NCBI GenBank assembly: GCA_965247035.1 | Contig: CBDFGJ010000001.1 | Span: forward strand, 372,001-436,000 | Origin: Azophilus sp965247035 | Lineage (GTDB): Bacteria; Pseudomonadota; Gammaproteobacteria; Pseudomonadales; Azotimanducaceae | Reading direction: 5' to 3' | Length of the DNA stretch: 64,000 nt | Shown: piece after piece, positions 45,404 to 53,888 of the stretch | How positions within the stretch are numbered: the stretch's first letter is position 1 | Layout of the letters: the number at the start of each line of letters is the position of its first letter | The notes under the pieces: model-generated | What the model was told of the DNA's origin: nothing | Database searches by the model: none | What the model saw: the letters and a program-made list of their open reading frames with translations, nothing else | Program-made: the position numbers and the translations under genes

Positions 45404-45858
45404 GTCTTTACCTCACTACCTCATTTCCGCGAGCATCTTGCCCCACGTCTTGTTGGCAGTATAAACACAGCGGCGAGAAAGAGCATTGTCCTTGGCCCAA
45501 GGGCAACCCGAATGCGGACAAGGCGGCTGGCGATAATGACCTGCGGCCGATCTCAATATGAGCGCCCGCGATGGCCTGATTGCCGCCTGCACCGACGCCC
45601 GCACCCTAGGCGCCATCCTAGAGGCCCTGGCCCGCCTGGCCATCGGCGAGCCGCCCGAATAACCTGCGTCAAAATTCCGCAATGTGTCTGAGCCGATACA
45701 TGCGCAACAGCGGAGTGGCGAAGCCGTGAGGAGAGGCTTAGACTCGACCGGACAAGGCTGTAATTTCCAATGGGCGGCCCTTGGCGCTAGGATAGAAAGC
45801 GAGTCTTCACCCACCAATTTTGTCACCTCCACCAGATTGTTGTTCAAGGGGCATCGGC
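45404..45858 (+). other. Intergenic region with one small open frame
   Basis: About 455 bp between nfeD (leftward) and the LolA-like gene (rightward), so both promoters should lie here. A 34-codon frame (45558-45662, MSARDGLIAACTDARTLG) is possible but has no support from a ribosome site or family. A short stretch near 45673-45692 matches 14485-14504 inverted. Confidence 0.35.
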
Positions 45859-46650
45859 ATGGGGCGATTATTGACGTTGACGATTGCCCAGACATTCTTC
45901 GCCATCGCTGCATTGGCGGCGGAGACCAATGTTGATCCGGCGGCGGAGGCGGATAGCCCGGACCCCAACGAACTGATTGCGGGCGCAATTGATCTCAGCC
46001 GTGGGCTAACTTCCTACGTGCAGATGGGCATGTTGGTCCACCGTCCGGGTTGGCAGCGCCGGTCCGCCTTGGTCGCCTGGACGCGCGGGCGTACCGACGC
46101 TCTAGTGCGGTTCACCGCTCCGGCCCGGGATGCCGGCAACGCCACCTTGCGCACCGGCGAGAAGATGTGGACCTATACGCCCAAGCTGAACCGCATCGTG
46201 CGCTTGCCTTTCAGCCTGATGTCGCAGAGTTGGGCGGGCTCGGATTTTTCCTACGCCGATTTGGCCCGCACTGATGATGTGCTCAACTACTATCGCCTGA
46301 CCATCACCGAGACCAAGATGGTGGACGGCCTGCAGGTCCACCTCATTGAAGCCATTCCCCATGACGATGCGCCCGTGGTGTGGGGCAAGGAGGAATGGGT
46401 GTTGCGTGAGGACTATGTCATTCTGTCGCAAACCTTCTTTGATCAGGACATGCTGCCGCTCAAGCGTTTGCAGACGCTGGAGATCAAAGCGCTGGGTGGG
46501 CGGCTGATGGCAACGCGCATGCGCATGTCGAAGCTTGATAAGGAGGATCACTACACGGAAATGGAGTACTTAGAGGCGGATTTCGATTCGCCTATGCCGG
46601 ATGGCGTGTTCACAACCTTCAATTTGCAGAGCGGCGCGGTGGATGGCTGA
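45859..46650 (+). CDS. Outer-membrane lipoprotein-sorting (LolA-like) protein
   Basis: A 263-residue secreted protein (signal peptide MGRLLTLTIAQTFFAIAALA). The mature part has the half-barrel of LolA/LolB-like folds: ALVRFTAPARDAGNATLRTG, MWTYTPKLNRIVRLPFSLMS, SWAGSDFSYADLARTDD and a C-terminal MEYLEADFDSPMPDGVFTTF. This subgroup is found with MacB/LolCDE-like ABC genes, as here: the ATG of the next permease lies inside its 3' end. Role inferred: periplasmic carrier for a lipid or lipoprotein between the ABC complex and the outer membrane. Confidence 0.82.
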   Translation: MGRLLTLTIAQTFFAIAALAAETNVDPAAEADSPDPNELIAGAIDLSRGLTSYVQMGMLVHRPGWQRRSALVAWTRGRTDALVRFTAPARDAGNATLRTGEKMWTYTPKLNRIVRLPFSLMSQSWAGSDFSYADLARTDDVLNYYRLTITETKMVDGLQVHLIEAIPHDDAPVVWGKEEWVLREDYVILSQTFFDQDMLPLKRLQTLEIKALGGRLMATRMRMSKLDKEDHYTEMEYLEADFDSPMPDGVFTTFNLQSGAVDG

Positions 46651-47911
46651 AACGCGGGCCATCGGCGCAATGTCCGCCCGTGCGGTCGGCAACAGCCTGC
46701 TGCCCGCCATCGCTTGGCGCAACCTATGGCGCAACCGCCGGCGCACTTGGCTGGCCGCTAGCGGCATCGCCTTTGCCACTGGCTTGGTGATGTTCTCCAT
46801 GTCGTTTCAGGTGGGTGGATATCACGCCAGCATCGAGACCGCCACGGCTTTTTTTTCCGGGCATTTGCAGGTTCAGCACGAGGACTACATTGAGTGGTCA
46901 CGCTTTGAGCACACCATTAATGAAGTGACGCCCCTCATGCGTCAGCTTGAGAGCCACCCGGACATCCTGTTCGTAGCGCCTAGGGTCGAAGCCTTCTCCT
47001 TGGCTTCGGTGGATGAGCGCAGCTTCGGCGTTCAGTTGCTGGGCTTGGACGTTGACCGGGAGCGGCGCACGGTTCGGTTTCTGGAGAAAATTGCGCAAGG
47101 GCGCATGGCGGTCGATCCCGGCGAAGCAGTACTCGGCTCAGCCCTCGCCCGCAATCTCGGCGCCGGCCTAGGTGATGAAGTCGTGGTGCTCGGCACCGGC
47201 AAGGAGGGCAGCATGGCCGCCATGGCGGTTCAGGTGACCGGCATTTTCGACTCCGGCATCAGCGACTTTGACCGCAGCGTGATGCTGGCCCCCATCACCA
47301 CAGTGCAGGATGCTTTCGGCTTGGGCGATGAGGCCCACAGCTTGGCCGTGCGCACTGCTGACGTCACCGATAGCGCTGCTCTCGCTGAGGCGCTTAACGA
47401 ACAATTGCCGAACGGACTGATCGCCCGCAACTGGGAGGCTGTGCTGCCGGAAATCAAGCAAGGTATTGACGTCGATCGGCTGAGCAGCGTGTTCATATAC
47501 GGCATCATCATCGTTGTTGTGACCTTTAGCGTGGTGAACACTTTCATCATGACCGTGTTTGAACGCACCCGGGAGTTCGGCGTACTGCGTGCCATTGGCA
47601 TGCGCCCGGGGGCCATCATGGGCATGGTGCAGATTGAAGCCTTCTGCATTTGGCTTCTTGGCGTCGGCATTGCGCTCGGTCTGTTGACGCCAGCCTTCGC
47701 TTGGCTGGCCAACTACGGCTTGTCCTTGGGCACCGACCTCTCCGAACTGCACCAGGGTTTTTTCATACCGGAGCGCCTGCATCCCAAGCTGACCCCGGCG
47801 GTGGCCCTCAGCGCACCACTCATCATGTTGGTTGGCGTGCAGTTGGCTGCCTTCATACCCTCGCTCAAAATTCGGCGCTTGCAAACGATTGCGGCGCTAA
47901 GGGCGGGGTGA
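46643..47911 (+). CDS. FtsX-like ABC transporter permease 1
   Basis: A 422-residue permease with the MacB/LolE layout: one N-terminal TM helix after an amphipathic AWRNLWRNRRRTWLAASGIA, a large periplasmic domain (~50-280), then three C-terminal helices (YGIIIVVVTFSVVNTFIMTV, MVQIEAFCIWLLGVGIALGL, LIMLVGVQLAAFIPSLKIRR) containing the EFGVLRAIGMRPG coupling-helix region. It overlaps the preceding LolA-like gene and its stop overlaps the ATG of the next, deleted permease. With permease 3 and the ATPase it should form a lipid or lipoprotein extractor. Confidence 0.88.
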   Translation: MAETRAIGAMSARAVGNSLLPAIAWRNLWRNRRRTWLAASGIAFATGLVMFSMSFQVGGYHASIETATAFFSGHLQVQHEDYIEWSRFEHTINEVTPLMRQLESHPDILFVAPRVEAFSLASVDERSFGVQLLGLDVDRERRTVRFLEKIAQGRMAVDPGEAVLGSALARNLGAGLGDEVVVLGTGKEGSMAAMAVQVTGIFDSGISDFDRSVMLAPITTVQDAFGLGDEAHSLAVRTADVTDSAALAEALNEQLPNGLIARNWEAVLPEIKQGIDVDRLSSVFIYGIIIVVVTFSVVNTFIMTVFERTREFGVLRAIGMRPGAIMGMVQIEAFCIWLLGVGIALGLLTPAFAWLANYGLSLGTDLSELHQGFFIPERLHPKLTPAVALSAPLIMLVGVQLAAFIPSLKIRRLQTIAALRAG

Positions 47912-48306
47912 TGTCAAGCGTCAGCGCCATCATCGTGGGCGAACAACCAGGGAATTTGCTTTCCGCCACGCTGGTCTCCGCTGCTTGGCGCAACCTCTGG
48001 CGCAATCGTCGTCGAACTTGGCTGATGGCCGGTGGCATTGCCTTCGCCGTGTGGCTGCTGGCGTTCTCGTATGCATTGCACAAGGGCATCCTTGGTCTGA
48101 TGGTCAATAACAGCGCCCGCATATGGTTGGGCCATGCCCAAGTGCAGCATCAGGATTTTGCTGACGACCCAAACCTTGAGTATGTGTTGGCCGACGCATG
48201 GGTGGCCGGGCTTATCCTGTTGGTCGGCAGGCAGTTGGCTTTGGCGGCGCCGGCGCTTAGGCTGCGGCGCCTGAGATGCGTTGAAGCCCAACGGGCTACG
48301 GAGTAA
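47911..48306 (+). pseudogene. ABC permease 2 with large in-frame internal deletion
   Basis: 131 codons: the first ~95 match the N-terminus of permease 1 (AAWRNLWRNRRRTWLMAGGI, then the TM helix and LGHAQVQHQD), and the last ~30 match its C-terminal end (VAGLILLVGRQLALAAPALR, LRRLRC). The periplasmic domain and two helices (~290 residues) are missing with the frame retained, at about 48195. It still overlaps both neighbours' reading starts and may be translated, but it cannot form a complete permease. Either a recent deletion or an assembly collapse between similar sequences. Confidence 0.85.
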
Positions 48307-48311
48307 GCAGC

Positions 48312-49523
48312 GTGCCCCTTAAGCTGCTGCTCCAGCTTTCCACCCGCAACCTCATGCGCCATCGGCGGCGCAATGCCATGATGCTGTCGGCCATCATCGT
48401 GGCGGTGTCCGCCGTCGTGCTCGCCAACAGCCTCATCCGCGGCATGCAAGAGAATTTCGCCAAGGCGGCGGTCGAAAATCTGGTTGGCCACGTCAAGGTG
48501 CTTGCGCCCGGTTACCGGGATGATCCGAGCATTGAGAAGAGCTTTGCATTGGCCCAAGGCTGGCGCCCGCCGGTGGGTGATGCGCAGTTGGCCGGATGGG
48601 CCGCACGGGTGCGCGTGCCGGCCGTGGTAATGAGCGAACGCGGCACCCGGGGCATTCAGTTTGTCGGCATCAACCCCGCTCAAGAAGACATCTCGTTCCT
48701 TAGCGCGGTGCAGGTGAACGGTGAATTCCTAAGTGACGGCGCGGACGGGCGCATCCTGATCGGTCGAGCGCTGGCTGAGCAGTTGGAAACCAAGACGGGG
48801 CGCCGCTTGGTCATTATGACCCAAGGGGCGGATGGGCTGAATCGGGAGGCGGGTTTTCGCATTGCCGGCGTCTACGATGCGGATCGGAAAGGGCTCGAGA
48901 AAGCATTTGTGTTCACCGGCGTCAATGCGTTGCAAAAGATGGTGGGCGCGGACGTGTTCACGGAGGTGTCGATTCGCTTGCTCGAGGAGCCGGCGCTATG
49001 GCAGGCGAAAGAGGCGCTTTTGGAGCTGTTCACCGGCCTTGAAGTGCTGGATTGGCGGGAGCTTGAGCCCCAAGCAGCGGCGATGTTCGTCTTTGCCGAT
49101 TCAGCCATATTTGTCATGTTCCTCATCATGATGGGCGCTTTGGTGTTTGGCCTCATCAATACGTTGATCACCTCGGTGATGGAGCGGGTGCGGGAGCTGG
49201 GGATGCTACGGGCAGTGGGCATGCGGCCGGGCAGCGTGGTGATGCAGGTGGTGCTGGAGTCCATGGCGCTGATGTTCATTGGCGTTGTGGTTGGCGTTGT
49301 GGTTGGCATTGCGCTGATTGCATTGCTTGGGGAAGGCATCGACCTGTCCCAGTGGGCCGCTGGCGTTGAAGCCGTTGGCATTACGGCGGTTCTGCGTCCG
49401 GTTGCCAGGGTGGATGACATCATGTTGATTGTGGTGATGAGCTTGGTTTTGGGCTTGGTCGCCAGCCTTTATCCCGCCCGGCGAGTGGCGAAAATCAATC
49501 CTTTAGAGGCTTTAAGAAGATGA
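48312..49523 (+). CDS. FtsX-like ABC transporter permease 3
   Basis: A 403-residue permease starting with GTG at 48312. LQLSTRNLMRHRRRNAMMLS and the TM helix AIIVAVSAVVLANSLI open it; a periplasmic domain (~45-265) leads to three C-terminal helices (SAIFVMFLIMMGALVFGLIN, LMFIGVVVGVVVGIALIALL, IMLIVVMSLVLGLVASLYPA) with the coupling segment ERVRELGMLRAVGMRPGSVV and the closing ARRVAKINPLEALRR, a MacB/LolC signature. It overlaps the ATPase gene by 4 bp. It is clearly diverged from permease 1, so the complex is likely a heterodimer as in LolCE. Confidence 0.9.
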   Translation: MPLKLLLQLSTRNLMRHRRRNAMMLSAIIVAVSAVVLANSLIRGMQENFAKAAVENLVGHVKVLAPGYRDDPSIEKSFALAQGWRPPVGDAQLAGWAARVRVPAVVMSERGTRGIQFVGINPAQEDISFLSAVQVNGEFLSDGADGRILIGRALAEQLETKTGRRLVIMTQGADGLNREAGFRIAGVYDADRKGLEKAFVFTGVNALQKMVGADVFTEVSIRLLEEPALWQAKEALLELFTGLEVLDWRELEPQAAAMFVFADSAIFVMFLIMMGALVFGLINTLITSVMERVRELGMLRAVGMRPGSVVMQVVLESMALMFIGVVVGVVVGIALIALLGEGIDLSQWAAGVEAVGITAVLRPVARVDDIMLIVVMSLVLGLVASLYPARRVAKINPLEALRR

Positions 49524-50221
49524 CGGTCGGCAACGTGGTGCACTGCGTGGGCATCAGCCGAACTTACCGGGAGGACGTTGTTCCCGTGCAGGCGCTCAAA
49601 ACCGTGGACTTCGATTTCGAGCGCGGCGATTTCGTGAGCCTAGTCGGACCGTCCGGTTCGGGCAAGTCCACCTTGCTCAACCTAGTCGGCGGGCTTGACC
49701 GCGCCGATGAGGGCGAGGTCACTGTGGATGGCGTTCCGCTCAGCAGTTTGAGTGAAACGGAACTGTCGGACTTGCGGCTGTACAAAATCGGCTTTGTGTT
49801 CCAGTCCTACAACCTCATTCCGGTGCTTTCCGCGCAGGAGAACGTGGAGTTCATCATGCATCTGCAAGGGGTTGTGCCGGCCGAGCGAACGGAGCGGGCC
49901 GTTAGCCTGCTGAACTCCCTTGGCATTGGCGAACTCGCCCATCGCCGCCCGGGAGAGCTGTCCGCAGGCCAGCAGCAGCGTGTGGCCATCGCCCGGGCTA
50001 TCGTCACCAATCCAGTGCTGCTACTGGCCGATGAACCAAGCGCCAATCTGGATTCGGCCACCACTGAGGAGCTGTTGAAGCTGTTGCGCCGTCTCAACGA
50101 AGAGCGCGGGCTATCCATCCTCACCGCCACCCACGATCCAATGGTGATGAGCTACGCCAAGCGGCGGGTGCAGTTGAGCGATGGTGCCATCGTTGAGGAC
50201 TCAGCCGTTCAAACCTCGTGA
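49520..50221 (+). CDS. ABC transporter ATP-binding protein (LolD/MacB type)
   Basis: A 233-residue ATPase. Walker A is GPSGSGKSTLLNLVGGLD, the signature is LSAGQQQRVAIARAI, Walker B LLLADEPSANLDS, and the H-loop is ATHDP. This short form, with a FQSYNLIPVLSAQENVEF Q-loop, is typical of LolD/MacB-class systems that work with FtsX-like permeases. The ATG overlaps the preceding permease stop. The subsequent outer-membrane barrel gene begins 11 bp after its stop, so the whole cluster reads as one operon. Confidence 0.95.
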   Translation: MTVGNVVHCVGISRTYREDVVPVQALKTVDFDFERGDFVSLVGPSGSGKSTLLNLVGGLDRADEGEVTVDGVPLSSLSETELSDLRLYKIGFVFQSYNLIPVLSAQENVEFIMHLQGVVPAERTERAVSLLNSLGIGELAHRRPGELSAGQQQRVAIARAIVTNPVLLLADEPSANLDSATTEELLKLLRRLNEERGLSILTATHDPMVMSYAKRRVQLSDGAIVEDSAVQTS

Positions 50222-50231
50222 AGCACACCAT

Positions 50232-51476
50232 GTGAGCCGCGCCCTAAGGGTCGTTGCCGCTGGCGCATTAATGGCCTTCGTCAGCGCTGGCACTCAGGCG
50301 CTGGAGCTTGAGGGGCGGGCCAAGTTGTTTGGCACTGCTTCCGCTTTGCCGTCCCACGACCTGCAACGATTGCTTGAGGGCACCCCGGCCTATGACAGCA
50401 GCTTGGACTTGCGCTTGATGCTGCGGCATTCCGCCGGCCCGCTCACTTTCTTGGCGGACCATTCTTTGACGATGGCCGGCGGCGACTCCCACGGCTTCCT
50501 GAATATCTTGCAGCCGCGTCTGGACCAATCGTCAGCTGGTGATGCGCGACGGGCGGTGAACCTGACCTGGGAAATCGATGCAGGCGATCAGCACCGTGCG
50601 TCGGGGCGTCTGGACCGGCTGGCGATGCAGTATCGCCAAGGCAAATGGGCCTTCACCTTAGGTCGCCATGCGGTTAGTTGGGGCAATGGCTTGGTCTTTC
50701 AGCCCTTGGACTTGTTCAACCCGTTTGCGCCGACCACCGTGGACAGAGACTACAAGAACGGCGACGACCTCCTGCTCATGGAGCGCCTGCTTGCGGGCGG
50801 TGGCGATTTGCAGCTTCTGGTCGTGGCTCGGCGCGACGCTGCGCACGGCCTGACCGGCCAAGCGGCCAGCGCCGCCCTTAAGTGGCACGGCTTCAGCGGC
50901 CAAGTTGAGTTCGACTTGCTGGCCGCCCGGCACTATTCGGACCGGGTGGTTGGGCTTGGCTTGCGCGTTCCCCTAGGCGTGGCGTTGATGCGCTCCGACA
51001 TCTTGGCCATGAAGCTGTCGGATGGCGGCTGGAGGCTTTCCGTGCTGGTCAACGCGGATCTCAGCTTCGTCATCGGCCGCCGCAACGCTTATCTTTTCGC
51101 CGAGTATTTCCACAATGGATTTGGTGTCGGTCGTTTGCCCATGGATGGTGCCGGTTTGCCGCTGCCCTTAGCTGATCGTCTTGGCCGGGGGGAGGTGTTC
51201 AACAGAATGCGAGATTACTTGGCCTTGGGCGGCAATCTGGAGTGGCATCCGCTCCTGAACCAGCGGTTGACCCTGATCGGCAACCTGAACGATGGCAGCG
51301 CCCTGCTGCAAACCTCAATCACTTACGAACGGGGCGACCATCAGCGCCTGCAGGTGGGCTTGGTCGAGCCTCTAGGCGGACGGGGCAAGGAGTTCGGCGG
51401 TGTGCCGACCTTCAACGAACAGATGACCAGCGGCGGCGCGAGCACGCTGTTTGTGCGTTGGCTCTATTATTTCTGA
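50232..51476 (+). CDS. Predicted outer-membrane beta-barrel protein of the ABC operon
   Basis: A 414-residue protein from a GTG at 50232. A signal peptide (VSRALRVVAAGALMAFVSAGTQA; cleavage after TQA) is followed by amphipathic beta-strand pattern throughout and the C-terminal aromatic end LFVRWLYYF, favoured by the BAM machinery. QYRQGKWAFTLGRHAVSWGN and PLDLFNPFAPTTVDRDYKNG resemble the porin/DUF1302-like barrels seen with similar ABC operons. It has no POTRA domain. I infer a partner that receives the exported lipid or is itself the outer-membrane component. Confidence 0.7.
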   Translation: MSRALRVVAAGALMAFVSAGTQALELEGRAKLFGTASALPSHDLQRLLEGTPAYDSSLDLRLMLRHSAGPLTFLADHSLTMAGGDSHGFLNILQPRLDQSSAGDARRAVNLTWEIDAGDQHRASGRLDRLAMQYRQGKWAFTLGRHAVSWGNGLVFQPLDLFNPFAPTTVDRDYKNGDDLLLMERLLAGGGDLQLLVVARRDAAHGLTGQAASAALKWHGFSGQVEFDLLAARHYSDRVVGLGLRVPLGVALMRSDILAMKLSDGGWRLSVLVNADLSFVIGRRNAYLFAEYFHNGFGVGRLPMDGAGLPLPLADRLGRGEVFNRMRDYLALGGNLEWHPLLNQRLTLIGNLNDGSALLQTSITYERGDHQRLQVGLVEPLGGRGKEFGGVPTFNEQMTSGGASTLFVRWLYYF

Positions 51477-51502
51477 TTGCATCGGAACCCGGTCATTCGG
51501 GG

Positions 51503-51997
51503 TTATTCCTTCCTTGGCTCCAAGATGAGCTGCACCCGCTCTTGGTCAACGCTGAAGGCCTGAGCGCGGTTGGTGTCTAAGTCGTAGACGATTAATTCGG
51601 CGGCGAGGGAGTCTGCCCCTTGAGTGAGCACGCTGTCGCCGGTGACGCGAATGGCACCCTCTTCAAACAGGTAATCCAAGCGGGCGCCCGTCACCCTAGT
51701 GGCTGGGTCCACCATCTTGTCGGACAGAACAGCAGGGGTGCCGGCGGCGTGTATGGAAATGACTTCGTTGTCTTCGTTGAACAGCACTGTGAGGCGGTCG
51801 GCTTGGAATTCGTAATTCCCCTGCACTGCCACCACGCTGCCGGTGTACGTCGCCTGATGCTCGGCCAAGAGCATTTCAAAATGGTCAGCCTCTATGTTGA
51901 TGGGCTTGGTGCTAGTGGGTTCAGCCCAGACCTGCCGCGTGAGCAGCAACGCAAGCAGCAGTTTGGCGGCCATCAGCGGCCAAGCTTGCCGGTCCAT
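51503..51997 (-). CDS. LptA-like periplasmic OstA-domain protein
   Basis: A 164-residue protein from the ATG at 51997 (MDRQAWPLMAAKLLLALLLT), with a signal peptide ending QVWA. The mature chain has the beta-jellyroll repeats of the LPS-transport OstA domain: PINIEADHFEMLLAEHQATY, GNYEFQADRLTVLF, ATRVTGARLDYLFEEGAIRV and AELIVYDLDTNRAQ. LptA bridges inner and outer membrane in LPS transport; its usual neighbours lptB, lptC and kdsC are absent, so it may be the main LptA at an unusual locus or a paralogue. It overlaps no other gene and is convergent with the barrel gene. Confidence 0.75.
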   Translation of the reverse strand: MDRQAWPLMAAKLLLALLLTRQVWAEPTSTKPINIEADHFEMLLAEHQATYTGSVVAVQGNYEFQADRLTVLFNEDNEVISIHAAGTPAVLSDKMVDPATRVTGARLDYLFEEGAIRVTGDSVLTQGADSLAAELIVYDLDTNRAQAFSVDQERVQLILEPRKE

Positions 51998-52142
51998 GCT
52001 TCGAGCGGTGGGCGCGGCCGCCGGCACCTTGTTGTCTAATCTGTCCACTAGACCCTGCCTGTTGCCATTGGGTGAGGGAGCGGATACTAATACGAACCTT
52101 GTAAAGTGGCTATCTGGAGTGGGCGTGTACGGCGACGGGGCG

Positions 52143-52817
52143 ATGGCAATGATTGAGCAGGTTTTCGCTAACGGCATTGGCCGCGCCGTCATTCTGCTGC
52201 GCCATTCAGCGCGCACCTATGAAGCGGGTCTGCATGACCTCCTGAATCCCCTGACTGATGAAGGGCGCGCGCTCTGCCATCGTTTCGGGCGGTCGTTGCC
52301 CAAGGCGCTGACGTTGCGGGCCTACGCCAGCCCGGCCGAGAGGTGTTTGGAGACGGCGGGCTTGATCCTTAAGGCGCATCGGTTGCAAGGCGGCGGCGCG
52401 ACCCGCCATCGGCCCGTGGAGGCATTGGGCGTTTTCTATGTGTTGGACCAGATGAAGATGTGGCGGGGCCTGAATGAGGCGGGCGGCATGGTTGGCTACC
52501 TGCAAAGATGGTTTGAAGGAGCCGTGCTGACGGATGCCATGATGCCGGCCGAAATCGCTGCCCGGCTGGTGCTGCGGGTGATGGCTGGCAAGCTCAGCTC
52601 AGCCGCCAACGAACCCCAGCTTGATCTGTGCGTATCCCACGACATGACGCTCCACTTGATGCGCAGCCAATTGTTGGGCGAACCCGTGGATGGCCCTAAA
52701 GTGCAGTATTTGGACGGACTGATAGCTTGGCGCGATAATGATTCTCTTTGGCTGCAAAGCCAACAAGGAGCGCCGCGCAAGGTCAGCACCAACCTTGACA
52801 TGGCCTTGCCCGTTTGA
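52143..52817 (+). CDS. Histidine phosphatase-superfamily protein
   Basis: A 224-residue phosphoglycerate-mutase-like protein. The N-terminal LLRHSARTYEAGLHD carries the catalytic His in RH(S); the canonical Gly of RHG is Ser. LTDEGRALCHRFGRSLP, YASPAERCLETAGLI (the conserved Arg) and LDLCVSHDMTLHLM (second His) complete the active-site layout. The start is an ATG at 52143; the frame stays open upstream but would read into the lptA promoter region. Substrate unknown; RHS variants are known in histidine acid phosphatase branches. It is followed after 100 bp by the cyclase gene. Confidence 0.72.
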   Translation: MAMIEQVFANGIGRAVILLRHSARTYEAGLHDLLNPLTDEGRALCHRFGRSLPKALTLRAYASPAERCLETAGLILKAHRLQGGGATRHRPVEALGVFYVLDQMKMWRGLNEAGGMVGYLQRWFEGAVLTDAMMPAEIAARLVLRVMAGKLSSAANEPQLDLCVSHDMTLHLMRSQLLGEPVDGPKVQYLDGLIAWRDNDSLWLQSQQGAPRKVSTNLDMALPV

Positions 52818-52917
52818 CATGGCCTCGCCTGCTCTGGAAGTGGCGGTCAAGCCAGAATCGCCGTATGGAATTCGCTTCGATCGATTGTGCCCTGCCGGGG
52901 CTTTAAGGAGATGAAAC

Positions 52918-53856
52918 ATGAACTTGGCTGGAACGATATGGGTGATGGGGCTTTTGCTTGCGCCGGCTTTGGCTGTTGGTGCGCAGGAATGCGAACCGTC
53001 CCGCTGGGGGGCGGAGGATGAGGTCGGCAACGCCAACCTGATTACGCCGGGTACGGTTTTACAGGCGGCGCAACTGATCAAGACCGGCAAGACCTACAGT
53101 TTGGGCATTACCGTGGATGCCGAGACCCCCGCCTTTCCGCCTCGGCAACTGTCGCTGATAGTGGTGCAGCCTGATCAGCAGGGTGGCGCAACCCCCTTGG
53201 CCGACCGCTCCTACAACGACGATATCTTCAGCGGCTGGTTCGGCATCGGCTCGCAACTCGATGGGCTTGGCCATTTGGGTCTGAACGATGAATACTACAA
53301 CTGCAATAAGGCGGCGGACTTCGCCTCCATTACCGGCCTGACGAAGTTGGGTGTGGAGAAGGTGCCACCAATCGTTGCCCGAGGCATCGTGCTGGACATG
53401 GCGGCGTATTACAAGGTGCGCCATCTTGAAGCCGGGCAGGCGTTCAGCGTTGAAGACGTGCGTGCGGTGGAGGAAAATCAGGGTACGCCGGTGCGGCAAG
53501 GGGATGTGGTGCTCTTTCACACTGGCTGGACCGACGCTAAGCTGGCGTCCGACCCCAACGCATGGGTCTCCGCCGCGCCGGGCATCTCGGCCGTGGCGGC
53601 GCAGTACCTAGCGAACAAGAGTGTGGTCGCCGTTGGCTCGGATACTTGGGGTTTGGACGTAGTGCCGCCGGAGGACGCCACGCAGCCTTTTCCCAGCCAT
53701 GTGATCCTGTTGAAGAATCACGGCATCTACATTTTGGAGACCATGAACACCGGCCCCTTGGTGGCGGATGGCGCCTTTGAGTTCCTGTTCGTGCTCGGCC
53801 AAGCGAAGGTGCGGGGCGCGGTGCAGATGATGATCAATCCGGTTGCGATTCGTTAA
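52918..53856 (+). CDS. Periplasmic cyclase-family protein (kynurenine formamidase-like)
   Basis: A 312-residue protein with a signal peptide (MNLAGTIWVMGLLLAPALAVGA). SQLDGLGHLGLNDEYYN has the metal-binding HxGxxxDxxxH-type core of the cyclase superfamily, FHTGWTD and VVAVGSDTWGLD support it, and the C-terminal AVQMMINPVAIR is typical of the SedolisinX-linked cyclases. RBS AAGGAGATGAAAC is clear. Unlike KynB it is longer and secreted. Reaction unknown; hydrolysis of an N-formyl or lactone group is possible. It stands just upstream (32 bp) of the threonyl-tRNA synthetase. Confidence 0.85.
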   Translation: MNLAGTIWVMGLLLAPALAVGAQECEPSRWGAEDEVGNANLITPGTVLQAAQLIKTGKTYSLGITVDAETPAFPPRQLSLIVVQPDQQGGATPLADRSYNDDIFSGWFGIGSQLDGLGHLGLNDEYYNCNKAADFASITGLTKLGVEKVPPIVARGIVLDMAAYYKVRHLEAGQAFSVEDVRAVEENQGTPVRQGDVVLFHTGWTDAKLASDPNAWVSAAPGISAVAAQYLANKSVVAVGSDTWGLDVVPPEDATQPFPSHVILLKNHGIYILETMNTGPLVADGAFEFLFVLGQAKVRGAVQMMINPVAIR

Positions 53857-53888
53857 GAACTAAGGCAAAGAAAAGGAATAAGTGAACG

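Noticed and set aside
45558..45662. 34-codon frame MSARDGLIAACTDARTLG
   Set aside because: Too short, no ribosome site, no family.
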